Positions 53,199 to 63,165 of a stretch of DNA of 64,000 bases are shown here, piece by piece (the first letter of the stretch is position 1; each line of letters opens with the position of its first letter). The position numbers were made by a program, and so were the translations under genes. Origin of the DNA: CAYFZO01 sp965226235 (GTDB taxonomy: Bacteria > Pseudomonadota > Gammaproteobacteria > Poriferisulfidales > Oxydemutatoraceae); the NCBI GenBank assembly GCA_965226235.1, contig OZ245335.1, positions 1,426,001 through 1,490,000 of the forward strand, given 5' to 3'. Under the pieces are notes generated by a model. It worked only from the letters and a program-made list of their open reading frames with translations, was not told where the DNA came from and searched no databases.

Positions 53199-54149
53199 TC
53201 ACGCTTCCCGATGTCGCAGAGGATAAATATATTCAAGATAAATCTCTTCCCGCTTGAAAATGTCCGCCCACAGGTTTTTCGCGTCGAGTTCGTTCGCGAT
53301 CCTTGCCTTGTGAGTGGCGGGCGACAGATTGAGTGGCTCTGACTCCTCTTTCAGCATAGCAATTATTTCCCGATCGTAACCCAGCACATCCGACATCAGC
53401 AGGCAAAGCTGGCTGGACAATTGCTCGTGGTCCAGAAAAACATCACACATCATATCCCGACGATATCTCCCGCTCGCAAAGTAGTCGCCGAGCTCCGCTT
53501 CATTCATCGAAAAAATTGAATCCGGGTCTTTGAACAGGAGATATATGGACATGCGAGTCAGCCAGCCCAGATGCTTTCCTCCGGGCAAAAGAATAAAGAA
53601 AGCTTTTCTGAAGTTGTCCCTGTACCAAATCAGGGCCTCCGCAGGGATATCGTCCGCGGAAATGCTTTGCGGGGAAACGTCTTCAACGGGAGGCAGGGAA
53701 GAGGCGGGAAAAGTATGCCTGTGTTCGAGAAAACTGCGCCTTTCCTGTCCGGATTCCGTATAGTCCCTGCCGTACCCCAGCAAGCATATGGCTCGCCTGA
53801 AAGCATGGTTGGGGCGTTGGTAGATACGAAAACATATACTGGAAATGTACCACTCCCTGACATTTCTAAGTACCACGATTTTCAGCGCGGTTTCCCTTGC
53901 AGACGACATTTTGTGGTACGGCATATGCCCGATGTAAAGATGATTCAGGTTGCCGCGATAGATAAAGTCAGGCGTATGTCTTCTGATTGTCATCCATCTT
54001 CGTGACCCCGCCCCGGCAACGTCCAGTAAACCCAGCCCGCACAAGCGGCGGATTTGCAGAGCATCGGCGCGCTGAAAAAAACTTCTAGTAAATCTCGTGC
54101 CCGTCTTGGGTATATTCAGGCACAGCGATGGTTTTGGAGAATCAAACAC
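53199..54149 (-). CDS. Sulfotransferase-family protein
   Basis: 316 residues. The amino terminus has LNIPKTGTRFTRSFFQRA, the PAPS loop of the P-K-T-G type. KIVVLRNVREWYISSICFR is the probable 3'-phosphate segment. The middle (SADDIPAEALIWYRDNFRKA) is not recognisable. The gene is a little more AT-rich than core genes, lies between two IS remnants, and has no close paralogue in the window. A function in glycan sulfation is inferred from the family only. Confidence 0.65.
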   Translation of the reverse strand: MFDSPKPSLCLNIPKTGTRFTRSFFQRADALQIRRLCGLGLLDVAGAGSRRWMTIRRHTPDFIYRGNLNHLYIGHMPYHKMSSARETALKIVVLRNVREWYISSICFRIYQRPNHAFRRAICLLGYGRDYTESGQERRSFLEHRHTFPASSLPPVEDVSPQSISADDIPAEALIWYRDNFRKAFFILLPGGKHLGWLTRMSIYLLFKDPDSIFSMNEAELGDYFASGRYRRDMMCDVFLDHEQLSSQLCLLMSDVLGYDREIIAMLKEESEPLNLSPATHKARIANELDAKNLWADIFKREEIYLEYIYPLRHREA

Positions 54150-54270
54150 CCTCAGCTTCCTTGAGGCTCGCTTTCACTCGCCCCGAAATTTCTCTCTGGG
54201 GAAGCTCTGATTTATTCATGTATTTGTCGATAATATAATTCATGCACCTACTCATTCTTATTATCATAGA

Positions 54271-55444
54271 GGATCTCAATGACCATGACGATCTGCGCGA
54301 TGACACCCTGCTGTCAGTGCTGGTGGGCAAGGCGGACCTGACAAGGGAGAAGCGGGTTCGCGAGCGTGATCGTGGTCATGCCTTGGCCAGCGCGAGTGCT
54401 TTGAACCGTCTGGAACCGGGTGACCCGCAGGAAGCGCCACGGAGCCGCTACAAGCGCATGGTTGCACACCCGGAAAGGTTTGATGAGTTGCTGGTGGAGA
54501 TGTTTGTGCAATCCCATCGTCAGGTGCCACGGGAGATCTGGCTGGATCCGGATACGACCGATGATCTCATCCACGGCTATCAGGAAGGTCGGTTCTTCCA
54601 TGGGTATTACGGTGGTTACTGTTACCTGGCGTTGTATATCTTTTGCGGGGAGCATCTGCTGTGCGCGCGACTGCGTACTGCGAACCAGGATGCCTCCAAT
54701 GGGTGTATTGAGGAACTGGAACGTATTGTGAGACAGATACGGGGACACTGGGCGAAGACGCGCATTCATATCCGGGGCGACAGTGGCTTCTGCCGTGAAT
54801 CCATCATGCGCTGGTGTGAGGACAACCCTGTCGACCATGTGCCGGGACTGGCACGTAACCCACGCCTGGTGTGGGCAGGCGCCTCCGGGATGGAGGCAGC
54901 CCGTGCGGCACATAAGCATACCGGCAAGTCGGCGCGTCGCTACCGGGACTTGCGCTATCGGACCCATAAATCCTGGAGCCGCAGCCGCCGTGTGGTGGAC
55001 AAGGCGGAGGTTCTGGGCAAGGGAGATAACCCGCGCTTTGTGGTGACCGGCCTGGCGCCTCGGCAAGCTGCTGCAAAGCGCCTGTACGAGCAACTGTACT
55101 GCGCCCGCGGGGACATGGAGAATCGTATCAAGGAACAGCAGTTGGACCTGTTCGCCGACCGCACCGGGTCCCATACGATGCGTGCGAACCGGTTGCGCCT
55201 GTACTTCGCTTCCTTCGCCTGTGTGCTGATGCAGGGCATCCGACGGCTGGGTGCCCGCGGCACTGAACTGGCGCGCGCACAGTGCCGCACCCTGCGACTG
55301 AAGCTGTTGAAAGTTGGTGCGCGGGTGCGGATCACGGCGCGTCGGGTTTGGCTGTCGTTCTCCGAATCCTGGCCCTATGCGGGGATCTTTACCAGCGTGC
55401 CGGGAGACCTGCACGCGGAACCTGTCCGGAGCCCGCCCGGGTAG
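54271..55444 (+). mobile_element. IS1380-family transposase, N-terminal part missing
   Basis: The frame from EDLNDHDDLRDDTLL onward reads LDPDTTDDLIHGYQEGRFF, HIRGDSGFCRESIM and NRIKEQQLDLFADRTGSH, covering the D, D, E residues. About 100 amino-terminal residues and the left end of the element are absent. The frame is otherwise uninterrupted for 390 codons. A shorter piece of a similar element lies at 41302. Confidence 0.85.
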
Positions 55445-56194
55445 TCCGGACGCCCTTACTCCTTACTGATCAGGGTGATCGGTGCTGAGCCGGGGGAGTT
55501 GTACGCGCGCAATCCGGAATCCACACCCAACCGGCTCGCTCTGAGCCCCTGACAACCTCCCCAATACCCTTCGATTGGTCACAACGCCCATTCATCGCGG
55601 CGCCAGATGTCCGGATACCGGCTACAGACACGTAATCAGCTGTGTTCAACCGGAATCGGTGACGGATGCGGGCCAGGTCGGGTCTGTCGAGCCGGTAGGT
55701 AGCCGAACTGCCGCAGGGTGTCCTGGATCCAGCGATAGGCCTCCTCACGGGAATGGAGTTCAAAGTCGAAAGTGGTGGACCCGGACAAAAACGCCCGGAT
55801 CTCCTCCACCGTCTGTAAACGTTGGCTGTGTAATCTCACGTTCATTCTCCAATGATCCTGAAATCACCGCTTTAAGGCTCATGTTCCATTGGACAATGCT
55901 GTTGGCATTCGGCTGTTTCTGTTCTATGATGGTTGCTGGCTGGCAGTTTAGCAAGGTGCTGGCGCAACATTAACCATCGCGGTTGGTGCGGTCTGCTTGT
56001 GATGCGTACAGGCTGACTCCTGCCCGGTGCTTTGGCGGATGGTGCCGCCAGGTCCGCGCAGGCGGCAACGAGTATCGTTGTAGCAGGCCGGCTTGGTCTC
56101 TGTTTGATGAAGGGCGGACGGATAGACCTACGGGCAGGCGGATTGGGTCTGCTCGTGTGCCGCGTACGAACCAAAAAAGCTCTGGAGAAGAAAA
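55445..56194. other. Gap before glnA holding a transposase fragment
   Basis: 750 bases. The only gene-like piece is the minus-strand fragment at 55636-55845. The last 300 bases should hold the glnA promoter. I looked for a sigma54 site (GG and GC ten bases apart in a TGGCAC/TTGC setting) and found none that fits. Confidence 0.55.
55636..55845 (-). mobile_element. Possible integrase-core transposase N-terminal fragment
   Basis: The frame LQTVEEIRAFLSGS, REEAYRWIQDTLRQFGYL resembles the opening of integrase-core transposases in which such a leader precedes the helix-turn-helix. No core domain follows. It is a remnant at best. Confidence 0.45.
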
Positions 56195-57601
56195 ATGTCC
56201 GCTCAGAATGTGCTCAATTTTATCAAGGGTAATGACATCAAGTACGTCGACTTGAGGTTTACCGATACCCGAGGCAAGGAACAGCATGTAACCTTGCCGG
56301 CGGGCAAGGTGAACGAAGCCTTTTTTGCCGAGGGAAAACCGTTTGACGGCTCCTCCATCGCCGGGTGGAAAAGCATCGCCGAGTCGGACATGCTGTTGAT
56401 GCCGGATACCTCGACCTCTGCGGTCGATCCGTTTTTTTCCGATGCCACCTTGCTGTTGCGTTGCGATGTGCTTGAGATCACGAAGGAGACCTACAACCGG
56501 GACCCTCGAGGGATCGCGATCAAGGCCGAGGAATATCTCAAGGAAACCGGCATTGCCGACGTCGCGTATTTCGGGCCCGAGCCGGAATTTTTTATTTTTG
56601 ACGATGTCCGCTGGGGAGACAGCATTAATAGCGCTTTCTACGAAGTCGACTCCGAAGAAGGCGCGTGGAGTTCGGCAAAGTCGTTCGAGGAAGGCAATAT
56701 CGGGCACCGCCCCGCAGTAAAAGGCGGCTACTTCCCGGTACCCCCGGTAGACTCGCTGCAGGAGGTACGTTCAGCCATCTGTTCGACGCTTGAGGACCTG
56801 GGGGTCGAAGTAGAAGTGCATCACCATGAAGTCGGCACCGCGGGGCAGTGCGAAATCGGCACGCGTTTCGACTCGTTGACCCGGCGCGCCGACATGAACC
56901 AGATATTGAAATACGTGGTGATGAATGTGGCGCATAACTACGGTAAAACCGCGACCTTCATGCCCAAGCCGCTGGTCAGCGACAACGGCAGCGGAATGCA
57001 CGTTCACCAGTCCCTCTTCAAGGACGGGCAAAACCTGTTCTCCGGGGATGGCTATGCCGGCTTGTCGGATACCGCGTTGTTTTACATCGGGGGCATTCTC
57101 AAGCACGCCCGCGCGATCAACGCGTTCACCAACGCGACGACCAACAGCTACAAGCGGTTGGTGCCCGGGTTTGAAGCACCGGTGTTGCTTGCCTACTCGG
57201 AGCGCAACCGCTCGGCAGCGGTGCGGATTCCGTTTGTGCCGTCGCCGCAGGAGTGTCGTGCCGAGGTGCGTTTCGGTGACTCTTCGGGCAATCCGTACCT
57301 GACTTTTGCTGCCATGCTGCTCGCCGGACTGGACGGCATCAAGAACCGGATCCACCCGGGAGCCCCCATCGACAAAGACCTCTATTCGCTATCGACGGAA
57401 GAGGAGAAGAAAATCCCGACGGTGTGTGCCGCTTTGCATCTGGCTCTGGACGAGCTTGAGAAAGACCATGCTTTCCTGGTCGACACAGGGGTTTTCAGCT
57501 GGGATATGATCGAAGGCTATATCGAACTGAAGATGGAGGAAGTGACGCGCCTGCGTTCGGCGACGCACCCGGCCGAGTTCGATATGTATTACAGTTGCTG
57601 A
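56195..57601 (+). CDS. glnA: Glutamine synthetase, type I
   Basis: Makes glutamine from glutamate, ammonia and ATP, the main nitrogen-assimilation step. Motifs are FDGSSIAGWKSIAESDM, GPEPEFFIFD, NGSGMHVHQSLFKDG, KRLVPGFEAPVLLAYSERN, and the adenylylation loop DLYSLSTEEEKKIP with its Tyr. The presence of that Tyr suggests GlnE control. The 468-residue length is that of the bacterial beta form. GGAGAAG lies before the ATG. No regulatory neighbour (ntrBC) is in the window. Confidence 0.97.
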   Translation: MSAQNVLNFIKGNDIKYVDLRFTDTRGKEQHVTLPAGKVNEAFFAEGKPFDGSSIAGWKSIAESDMLLMPDTSTSAVDPFFSDATLLLRCDVLEITKETYNRDPRGIAIKAEEYLKETGIADVAYFGPEPEFFIFDDVRWGDSINSAFYEVDSEEGAWSSAKSFEEGNIGHRPAVKGGYFPVPPVDSLQEVRSAICSTLEDLGVEVEVHHHEVGTAGQCEIGTRFDSLTRRADMNQILKYVVMNVAHNYGKTATFMPKPLVSDNGSGMHVHQSLFKDGQNLFSGDGYAGLSDTALFYIGGILKHARAINAFTNATTNSYKRLVPGFEAPVLLAYSERNRSAAVRIPFVPSPQECRAEVRFGDSSGNPYLTFAAMLLAGLDGIKNRIHPGAPIDKDLYSLSTEEEKKIPTVCAALHLALDELEKDHAFLVDTGVFSWDMIEGYIELKMEEVTRLRSATHPAEFDMYYSC

Positions 57602-57615
57602 ATTGACGGAACCAT

Positions 57616-57633
57616 TGCACGTTTTTTCGTGCA
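57616..57633. terminator. Possible hairpin after glnA
   Basis: TGCACG, six T, CGTGCA; the stem is short and the T run is in the loop, so terminator function is uncertain. Confidence 0.3.
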
Positions 57634-57726
57634 GGGCGCGTCTTTTTGGCAGGGGATCAGGCCGCAACGGGGGGGCGTTTTGTCAGACAGGGATGCCGGC
57701 ACCCGCGCGAGCCGATCCCGCCGGCT

Positions 57727-58251
57727 TTACCTGTAGGCGTTTTTCAGTTCCACGTAATGGGCAGCGAGGTATTCGATCAACTCGATTTCCTCCGTCTTTA
57801 GCGCGCGGATTTTTTCCACGGGCGATCCCATCCAGAGAAAGCCGGATTCGAGGTGTTGGCCGACCGGCACCAGACTGTTGGCTCCGATGATCGTGTGCGA
57901 TGAGACCACTGCACGGTCAAGCACGGTTGCGTTCATCCAGACCAGACTGGAGCTTTCGACGGTGCAGGCGTGCAGTACTACGCCGTGCGTGATCGTCACG
58001 TCGTCTCCGATGTTCAGAGGGACACCACCGGGGGCAAACCGGCTGTCTGCCGATCCGTGCAATACCGTGCCATCCTGCACGCTGGTGCGCTGACCGATGC
58101 GAATCGGCATGACGTCGCCACGAATGACGCTCCCTGGCCAGATCGACGAATCCGCCCCAACGACGACGTCGCCGATCACCGACGCCTCGCTGTCCACGAA
58201 AGCGGATGAATGTACCTGTGGAGTGATGCCTTGGAAAGAACGGACGCTCAT
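57727..58251 (-). CDS. yrdA: Gamma-class carbonic anhydrase family protein
   Basis: Left-handed beta-helix protein (hexapeptide repeats such as VIGDVVVGADSSIWPGSVIRG) of the YrdA/PaaY group. Metal-ligand His residues occur in VLHG, ITHGVVLHAC. The enzyme may interconvert CO2 and bicarbonate, but many members have no proven activity. The 174-residue length is normal. The gene is convergent with glnA and divergent from ubiA. Confidence 0.88.
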   Translation of the reverse strand: MSVRSFQGITPQVHSSAFVDSEASVIGDVVVGADSSIWPGSVIRGDVMPIRIGQRTSVQDGTVLHGSADSRFAPGGVPLNIGDDVTITHGVVLHACTVESSSLVWMNATVLDRAVVSSHTIIGANSLVPVGQHLESGFLWMGSPVEKIRALKTEEIELIEYLAAHYVELKNAYR

Positions 58252-58323
58252 GCCGGCGCGATACTAGCATAGAATCAGGCAGGGTCGGCTTCGCTTGGTT
58301 TGGCTGCCCCGGCCTTACGCGCC

Positions 58324-59193
58324 ATGTGGAAATTTCTGGCAGATCGTCTTTTGGCTTACGCCCTGTTGATGCGGTTGCATCGCCCGATCGGCATCTATCT
58401 GCTGCTGTGGCCGACTCTTTGGTCGCTTTGGCTTGCAAGCGACGGGCACCCGTCGCAACCGGTATTCGTGGTCTTTGTTCTGGGGGTGGTGCTGATGCGT
58501 TCGGCAGGATGCGTCGTCAATGATTACGCCGACCAAGGTTTCGACGCGCGCGTGTGGCGCACCAGAGATCGCCCGCTGGTTTCGGGGCAGGTGACCCCGA
58601 TGGAAGCACTCGCGCTGGCCGGCATTTTGCTGTCGCTTGCCTTTGCGTGCGTGCTGGCGATGAATGCCATGACCATCTTGCTGTCGTTCGTCGCGCTGGC
58701 GCTGGCACTTGCGTATCCCTTCATGAAGCGGCTATACCATCTGCCGCAGTTGCACCTGGGCGTTGCGTTCGGTTGGGCGATACCGATGGCCTGGGTCGCG
58801 CAGACAGGCAATTTTCCGGGATCGACAGCGTGGGTTCTGTTCCTGGCCAACGTCTGCTGGACGATCGCCTACGACACGATGTACGCATTGGCTGATCGGG
58901 AGGATGATATCCGGATCGGGATTAAATCCAGCGCGATCCTGTTCGGCGGCTGGGATCGGCTGCTGACTGGCGCACTGCAGGGGGCCGCACTGCTGTTGCT
59001 GGTCGCCGTGGGGCGCATGGAAGACGCCGGCGGTTGGTTCTATGCCGGGGTCGCCATCGCCACGGGGCTCTCGGTGTACCAGCAGTGGCTGATCAAGGAT
59101 CGTGCGCCGGGGAAATGCCTGCAGGCTTTCTTGAACAACGCGTGGCTGGGGTTTGCCGTCTTTGCCGGGTTGTTCGTCGATTTTCTGGCATAA
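58324..59193 (+). CDS. ubiA: 4-hydroxybenzoate polyprenyltransferase
   Basis: Membrane enzyme that adds the polyprenyl chain to 4-hydroxybenzoate in ubiquinone synthesis. The two Asp-rich sites are CVVNDYADQGFDARVWRTRD and YALADREDDIRIG. Multiple membrane spans fill the 289 residues, the usual length. The ATG at 58324 matches the family start MWKFLADRLLAYALLMRLHR; an upstream TTG is in frame. Confidence 0.93.
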   Translation: MWKFLADRLLAYALLMRLHRPIGIYLLLWPTLWSLWLASDGHPSQPVFVVFVLGVVLMRSAGCVVNDYADQGFDARVWRTRDRPLVSGQVTPMEALALAGILLSLAFACVLAMNAMTILLSFVALALALAYPFMKRLYHLPQLHLGVAFGWAIPMAWVAQTGNFPGSTAWVLFLANVCWTIAYDTMYALADREDDIRIGIKSSAILFGGWDRLLTGALQGAALLLLVAVGRMEDAGGWFYAGVAIATGLSVYQQWLIKDRAPGKCLQAFLNNAWLGFAVFAGLFVDFLA

Positions 59194-59217
59194 ACAGCCG
59201 GGTCGAAGTTTCCGACG

Positions 59218-59889
59218 CTACAGCAGATGGCGTTCCACGAACGAGGTTATTTTTTCTCCGACGACAAGGTGGTCGAGCACCCTCACGTCGATCAACTCCA
59301 GCGAGCGCTGCAGTTCCTTGGTGATGTTTTCGTCGGCCTTGCTCGGCTCGTAAGAGCCCGAGGGGTGGTTGTGTACAAAGATGACCGCCGCCGCGTTGTA
59401 ATGCAGCGCACGCTTGACGACTTCACGCGGGTGCACGTCTGCGCTGTCGATGGTGCCATGAAACATTTCTTCGAATCCGAGAATACGATGCTGGCTGTCG
59501 AGAAACATGCAGGCGAAAACCTCATGTTCATAGTTGCCCATCTTCAGTTTCAGGTAATCGCGGGCGGCTGTAGGGCTGGTCAGCGCTTCACCCTTTTCCA
59601 GCGTCTCGAACAAACTCCGGCGAACCATTTCCAGCGCCGCCTGCAACAGCACAAAGCGCACATCGCCGATACCTTTGCACGCGCATAGTGTTTTGCGATC
59701 GGCCCGCATGATCGCCCGCAGGGATCCAAGCTTGGACAGCAAGCCCTGCGCGGCGTCCATGGCACTGTGGTTCCTGCTGCCACTGCCGATCAATATGGCG
59801 AGCAGCTCGGTATTCGACAGATTGCCGGCGCCTTGTGCCAGCAGCTTTTCCCTGGGTCTTTCCTGCTTGGGCCATTCCGTGATTTTCAT
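59218..59889 (-). CDS. radC: RadC-family JAB-domain protein
   Basis: 223 residues with an amino-terminal helix-hairpin-helix (RLP-type region ERPREKLLAQGAGNLSNTEL) and a JAB/MPN domain. The metal motif is VKRALHYNAAAVIFVHNHPSG followed by EPSKAD. The cellular role is not settled despite its name. It is divergent from coaBC, the order seen in many gammaproteobacteria. Confidence 0.92.
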   Translation of the reverse strand: MKITEWPKQERPREKLLAQGAGNLSNTELLAILIGSGSRNHSAMDAAQGLLSKLGSLRAIMRADRKTLCACKGIGDVRFVLLQAALEMVRRSLFETLEKGEALTSPTAARDYLKLKMGNYEHEVFACMFLDSQHRILGFEEMFHGTIDSADVHPREVVKRALHYNAAAVIFVHNHPSGSYEPSKADENITKELQRSLELIDVRVLDHLVVGEKITSFVERHLL

Positions 59890-60072
59890 TGGTCTTCAGC
59901 TTTTTTGGGAAGTGTCTTTACCGTGTGGATGTGGATCATGCGGAGCCGGCCAGACAAAGTTCGATGCGCGGTATTGTGTGCCGGGACAATGGGGCAAATC
60001 CAGGTTGGTGGGTCGAGCGGCTGGTTTTTTATGATCTAAAGGCAAAGCAGGTAATTTTGTTACACTGCGCCC

Positions 60073-61356
60073 ATGTTTTTACGTAACAAGCGCATCCTCC
60101 TGGGTGTCACCGGTGGTATCGCTGCGTACAAGGCAGCGGTGCTGGTGCGGGAACTGCGACGCGTGGCGGCCGAGGTGCGGGTTGTCATGACGCGATCGGC
60201 AATCAGGTTTGTTGGCGCGGCGACCTTCCAGGGGTTGTCGGGGTATCCCGTCGAGACCGACGATGACGCCGGGTTCGAGCCGGCATCTGCAAGTGCCGGT
60301 TTTCCCGGCACAGTCGCAGGTGCAGCAAAAGACGACGGCATGAGGCACATTCAGTTGTCGCGCTGGGCTGATTTTTTCCTGGTCTATCCCGCTTCGGCCA
60401 ACACCATGGCCGAGATGGCCCATGGGCATGCCGATCGCCTGCTCACGTCGATTTACCTTGCCGGCAACGCGCCAGCGGCAGTCGCACCGGCAATGAACCA
60501 CCTGATGTGGAAGCATCCGGCTACGCGCGCCAATGTGCAACTGCTGCGCCGGCACGGGGTGCTCGTGTGGGGTCCGGCGGAAGGCGAACAGGCCTGCGGC
60601 GAAGACGGGATGGGACGCCTGCTGGAGCCACAGGATGTGGTGCAGCGGCTGGCTGATGCTTTTTCCCATGCAACCCTGGCGGGGCACAAGGTCGTGATTA
60701 CGGCGGGGCCTACGCGCGAAGCGGTGGACGCGGTACGTTGCCTGAGCAACCACAGTTCCGGCAAGATGGGCTTTGCCCTGGCGCGCGCCGCAGGCGAACA
60801 AGGCGCCGAGGTGGTATTGATCGCCGGGCCGGTCGCGTTGCACACACCGCCCGCGGTAAAGCGAATTGATGTTGTCAGCGCGGAGCAGATGCGCGCGGCG
60901 GTGATGCAGCAGATCGGTGGAGCCAGCATGTTTATCGCGTGTGCCGCGGTCGCCGACTACCACCTGCCGCGTCCCCTGGACACCGGCAAGATCAAGAAAC
61001 GTCACGAATCGTTGCACCTGCACCTGGTCAAAACCCGCGATATTCTTGCTGAAGTCGCGGCGCTTGAGCCACGCCCGTTTGTGGTTGGCTTCGCCGCGGA
61101 AACCAGCCACGTTGAGGCGAACGCCAAAAGCAAGCTGTTTGGAAAGAACCTCGACGTGATCGTCGCCAATCAGGTAGGCCCGGAGGCACCGCATGATTTT
61201 GGCGACGATATGGGCAGGGTGGATGTCTACTGGCGCGACGGCGGCGAGTCTCTGGGTTCTGCAACCAAGGAGGTTTTAGGCCAGCGACTGTTGGCGCTGT
61301 TTATTCACCTGTATCAACGCAAAAGCAATGCCGGATCAAGAGAGGATACAGCTTAG
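60073..61356 (+). CDS. coaBC: Bifunctional phosphopantothenoylcysteine decarboxylase/synthetase
   Basis: Two steps of coenzyme A synthesis. The CoaC half (about 1-205) has ILLGVTGGIAAYKA for FMN, the active-site HIQLSRWADF, PAMNHLMW, and CGEDGMGRLLEP with the catalytic Cys. The CoaB half has ITAGPTREAVDAVRCLSNHS and KIKKRHESLHLHLVKT. An insertion of about 20 residues (FEPASASAGFPG, residues 68-88) precedes the active-site His compared with E. coli. It overlaps dut by 29 bases. Confidence 0.94.
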   Translation: MFLRNKRILLGVTGGIAAYKAAVLVRELRRVAAEVRVVMTRSAIRFVGAATFQGLSGYPVETDDDAGFEPASASAGFPGTVAGAAKDDGMRHIQLSRWADFFLVYPASANTMAEMAHGHADRLLTSIYLAGNAPAAVAPAMNHLMWKHPATRANVQLLRRHGVLVWGPAEGEQACGEDGMGRLLEPQDVVQRLADAFSHATLAGHKVVITAGPTREAVDAVRCLSNHSSGKMGFALARAAGEQGAEVVLIAGPVALHTPPAVKRIDVVSAEQMRAAVMQQIGGASMFIACAAVADYHLPRPLDTGKIKKRHESLHLHLVKTRDILAEVAALEPRPFVVGFAAETSHVEANAKSKLFGKNLDVIVANQVGPEAPHDFGDDMGRVDVYWRDGGESLGSATKEVLGQRLLALFIHLYQRKSNAGSREDTA

Positions 61357-61792
61357 GGTGCTCGACCCCCGGCTGGGCAGGGAGCTTCCGCTGCCACGTC
61401 CGGCCACGCCCGGATCCGCGGGGATCGATATCTGCGCGTGTCTTGAAGAGGATTTGCACCTGTCGCCTGGAGACACGGAGTTGATCCCGTCTGGGTTTGC
61501 GATCTACATGGGGGATTCCGGCCTTGCGGCGGTGATCCTGCCGCGTTCCGGATTAGGGCACAAACATGGCATCGTATTGGGAAACCTGGTGGGGTTGATC
61601 GACTCCGACTACCAAGGGCAGATATTCGTTTCCTGCTGGAATCGCAGCCGGGAGGCTTTTACCATCCGCCCGGGCGACCGTATCGCGCAGCTCGTTTTTG
61701 TCCCGGTATTGCATCCGCAACTGGATACTGTCGAGAGTTTTTCGCCCAGCGGGCGTGGCGACAGCGGATTTGGTCACACCGGGCAGAGGTGA
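61328..61792 (+). CDS. dut: dUTP diphosphatase
   Basis: Hydrolyses dUTP to dUMP, keeping uracil out of DNA and supplying dTMP synthesis. All trimeric dUTPase motifs are present: PGSAGIDICA, LPRSGLGHKHGIVLGN, GLIDSDYQG, RIAQLVFVPV, and GRGDSGFGHTG. 154 residues. It overlaps coaBC upstream and algC downstream (GTGA). Confidence 0.96.
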   Translation: MPDQERIQLRVLDPRLGRELPLPRPATPGSAGIDICACLEEDLHLSPGDTELIPSGFAIYMGDSGLAAVILPRSGLGHKHGIVLGNLVGLIDSDYQGQIFVSCWNRSREAFTIRPGDRIAQLVFVPVLHPQLDTVESFSPSGRGDSGFGHTGQR

Positions 61793-63165
61793 ATTTGCGA
61801 ATCAACCCCACCCTGTTCAGGGCATACGACATCCGCGGCGTGGTCGGCGATGATTTTGGCGAGCCGCAGTTGTTCGCGCTCGGGCAAGCACTCGCGACGC
61901 GCTACCCGGATTGCGGTACGGTAGTCGTGGGCCGGGACGGACGCTTGTCGAGCGACGACTTATCCGCCGCGCTGATACGAGGTCTGAATGCGTCCGGCGT
62001 GGATGTGCTCGATGTCGGCGAAGTGCCGACGCCGGTGCTTTATTTCGCAGCGCACCAAAGCGGCGCCGGTTCCGGCTTGATGATCACAGGCAGCCACAAT
62101 CCGCCCCGGTACAACGGCGTGAAGATGATGATCGGTGGACACACGCTTGCCGGCGATGATATTTCCGCTTTATACGCGACATGCGTGCAACAGGAATTCA
62201 AGCGCGGCAACGGAAGCCGCGTTGGTGCCATGCCAGACGACGACTACATTCGCCGCGTGACGGATGATGTCGGTCTGCACCGCAAGCTGCGCATCGCCAT
62301 CGATTGTGGCAACGGGGTGGCCGGCCCCGTCGCGCGTGCGCTGTATGAAAGGCTCGGCTGTGAAGTGGTCTGCCTGTATTGTGAGGTCGACGGCACTTTT
62401 CCGAACCACCACCCGAACCCCAGCGTGCCCGGGAATCTCACGGACTTGATCGCGACAGTGCGGGAGCAGCAACTTGATGTTGGGCTTGCGTTTGACGGCG
62501 ACGGCGATCGGCTCGGGGTGGTGGACGATACCGGCACCATCGTCTGGCCAGACCGCCAGATGATGATTTTTGCACAGGATATTTTGCGCAATCACCCAGG
62601 AGCCACCGTGCTTTACGATGTAAAATCCTCGCGCCATTTGTCGCGGGTCGTAGAACAGTGCGGGGGCGTTGCCCGCATGTGTCGTACCGGACATTCTTTC
62701 GTCAAGCAAGCGCTGAAGGAAACCGGCGCGTTGTTGGCGGGGGAGATGAGCGGGCATCTGTTTTTCAGCGACCGCTGGTTCGGCTTTGATGACGCGCTTT
62801 ACGCGGGTGCACGTCTGCTCGAGATTTTGTCCCGCACCGAGGAGAAGTGCAGCGCGCTTTTCGCAAAGCTGCCCCGGTCCGTCAGCACCCCGGAGCTCAA
62901 CGTGCCTTTCGAGCGCGAGGATCAGCAGCACGAGTTCATGCGCCGGTTCTTGGCCGAGGCGCAGTTTGGCGAAGCCAGGATCAGCGATATCGATGGCTTG
63001 CGCGTCGAGCGCGAGGATGGCTGGGGACTGGTGCGCGCATCCAACACCACCCCGTGCCTGGTCTTGCGCTTCGAGTCGGACAGCCAGGGGGGGCTTGAAG
63101 CCCTGCAGGCGGTGTTTCGTGAGCAGTTGCTGCGGGTCGACCCGGCCTTGGAAATTCCGTTTTGA
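61789..63165 (+). CDS. algC: Phosphomannomutase/phosphoglucomutase
   Basis: Interconverts hexose 1- and 6-phosphates for surface polysaccharide and LPS precursors. The phosphoserine loop is ITGSHNPPRYNGVKMM, the metal loop AFDGDGDRLGVVD, the sugar loop AGEMSGHLFF, and the phosphate loop RASNTTPCLVLRFE. 458 residues from a GTG overlapping dut by GTGA. The dut-algC-argB order is that of pseudomonads. It could supply sugars for the glycans suggested by the other genes. Confidence 0.94.
   Translation: MNLRINPTLFRAYDIRGVVGDDFGEPQLFALGQALATRYPDCGTVVVGRDGRLSSDDLSAALIRGLNASGVDVLDVGEVPTPVLYFAAHQSGAGSGLMITGSHNPPRYNGVKMMIGGHTLAGDDISALYATCVQQEFKRGNGSRVGAMPDDDYIRRVTDDVGLHRKLRIAIDCGNGVAGPVARALYERLGCEVVCLYCEVDGTFPNHHPNPSVPGNLTDLIATVREQQLDVGLAFDGDGDRLGVVDDTGTIVWPDRQMMIFAQDILRNHPGATVLYDVKSSRHLSRVVEQCGGVARMCRTGHSFVKQALKETGALLAGEMSGHLFFSDRWFGFDDALYAGARLLEILSRTEEKCSALFAKLPRSVSTPELNVPFEREDQQHEFMRRFLAEAQFGEARISDIDGLRVEREDGWGLVRASNTTPCLVLRFESDSQGGLEALQAVFREQLLRVDPALEIPF

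Noticed and set aside
55860..56194. Sigma54 (NtrC-type) promoter before glnA
   Set aside because: Several GG and GC pairs were tested, but none has the required ten-base spacing in a TGGCAC/TTGC context.
60079..61194. Minus-strand frame of 371 codons opposite coaBC
   Set aside because: coaBC has all its motifs on the plus strand; the opposite frame has none.
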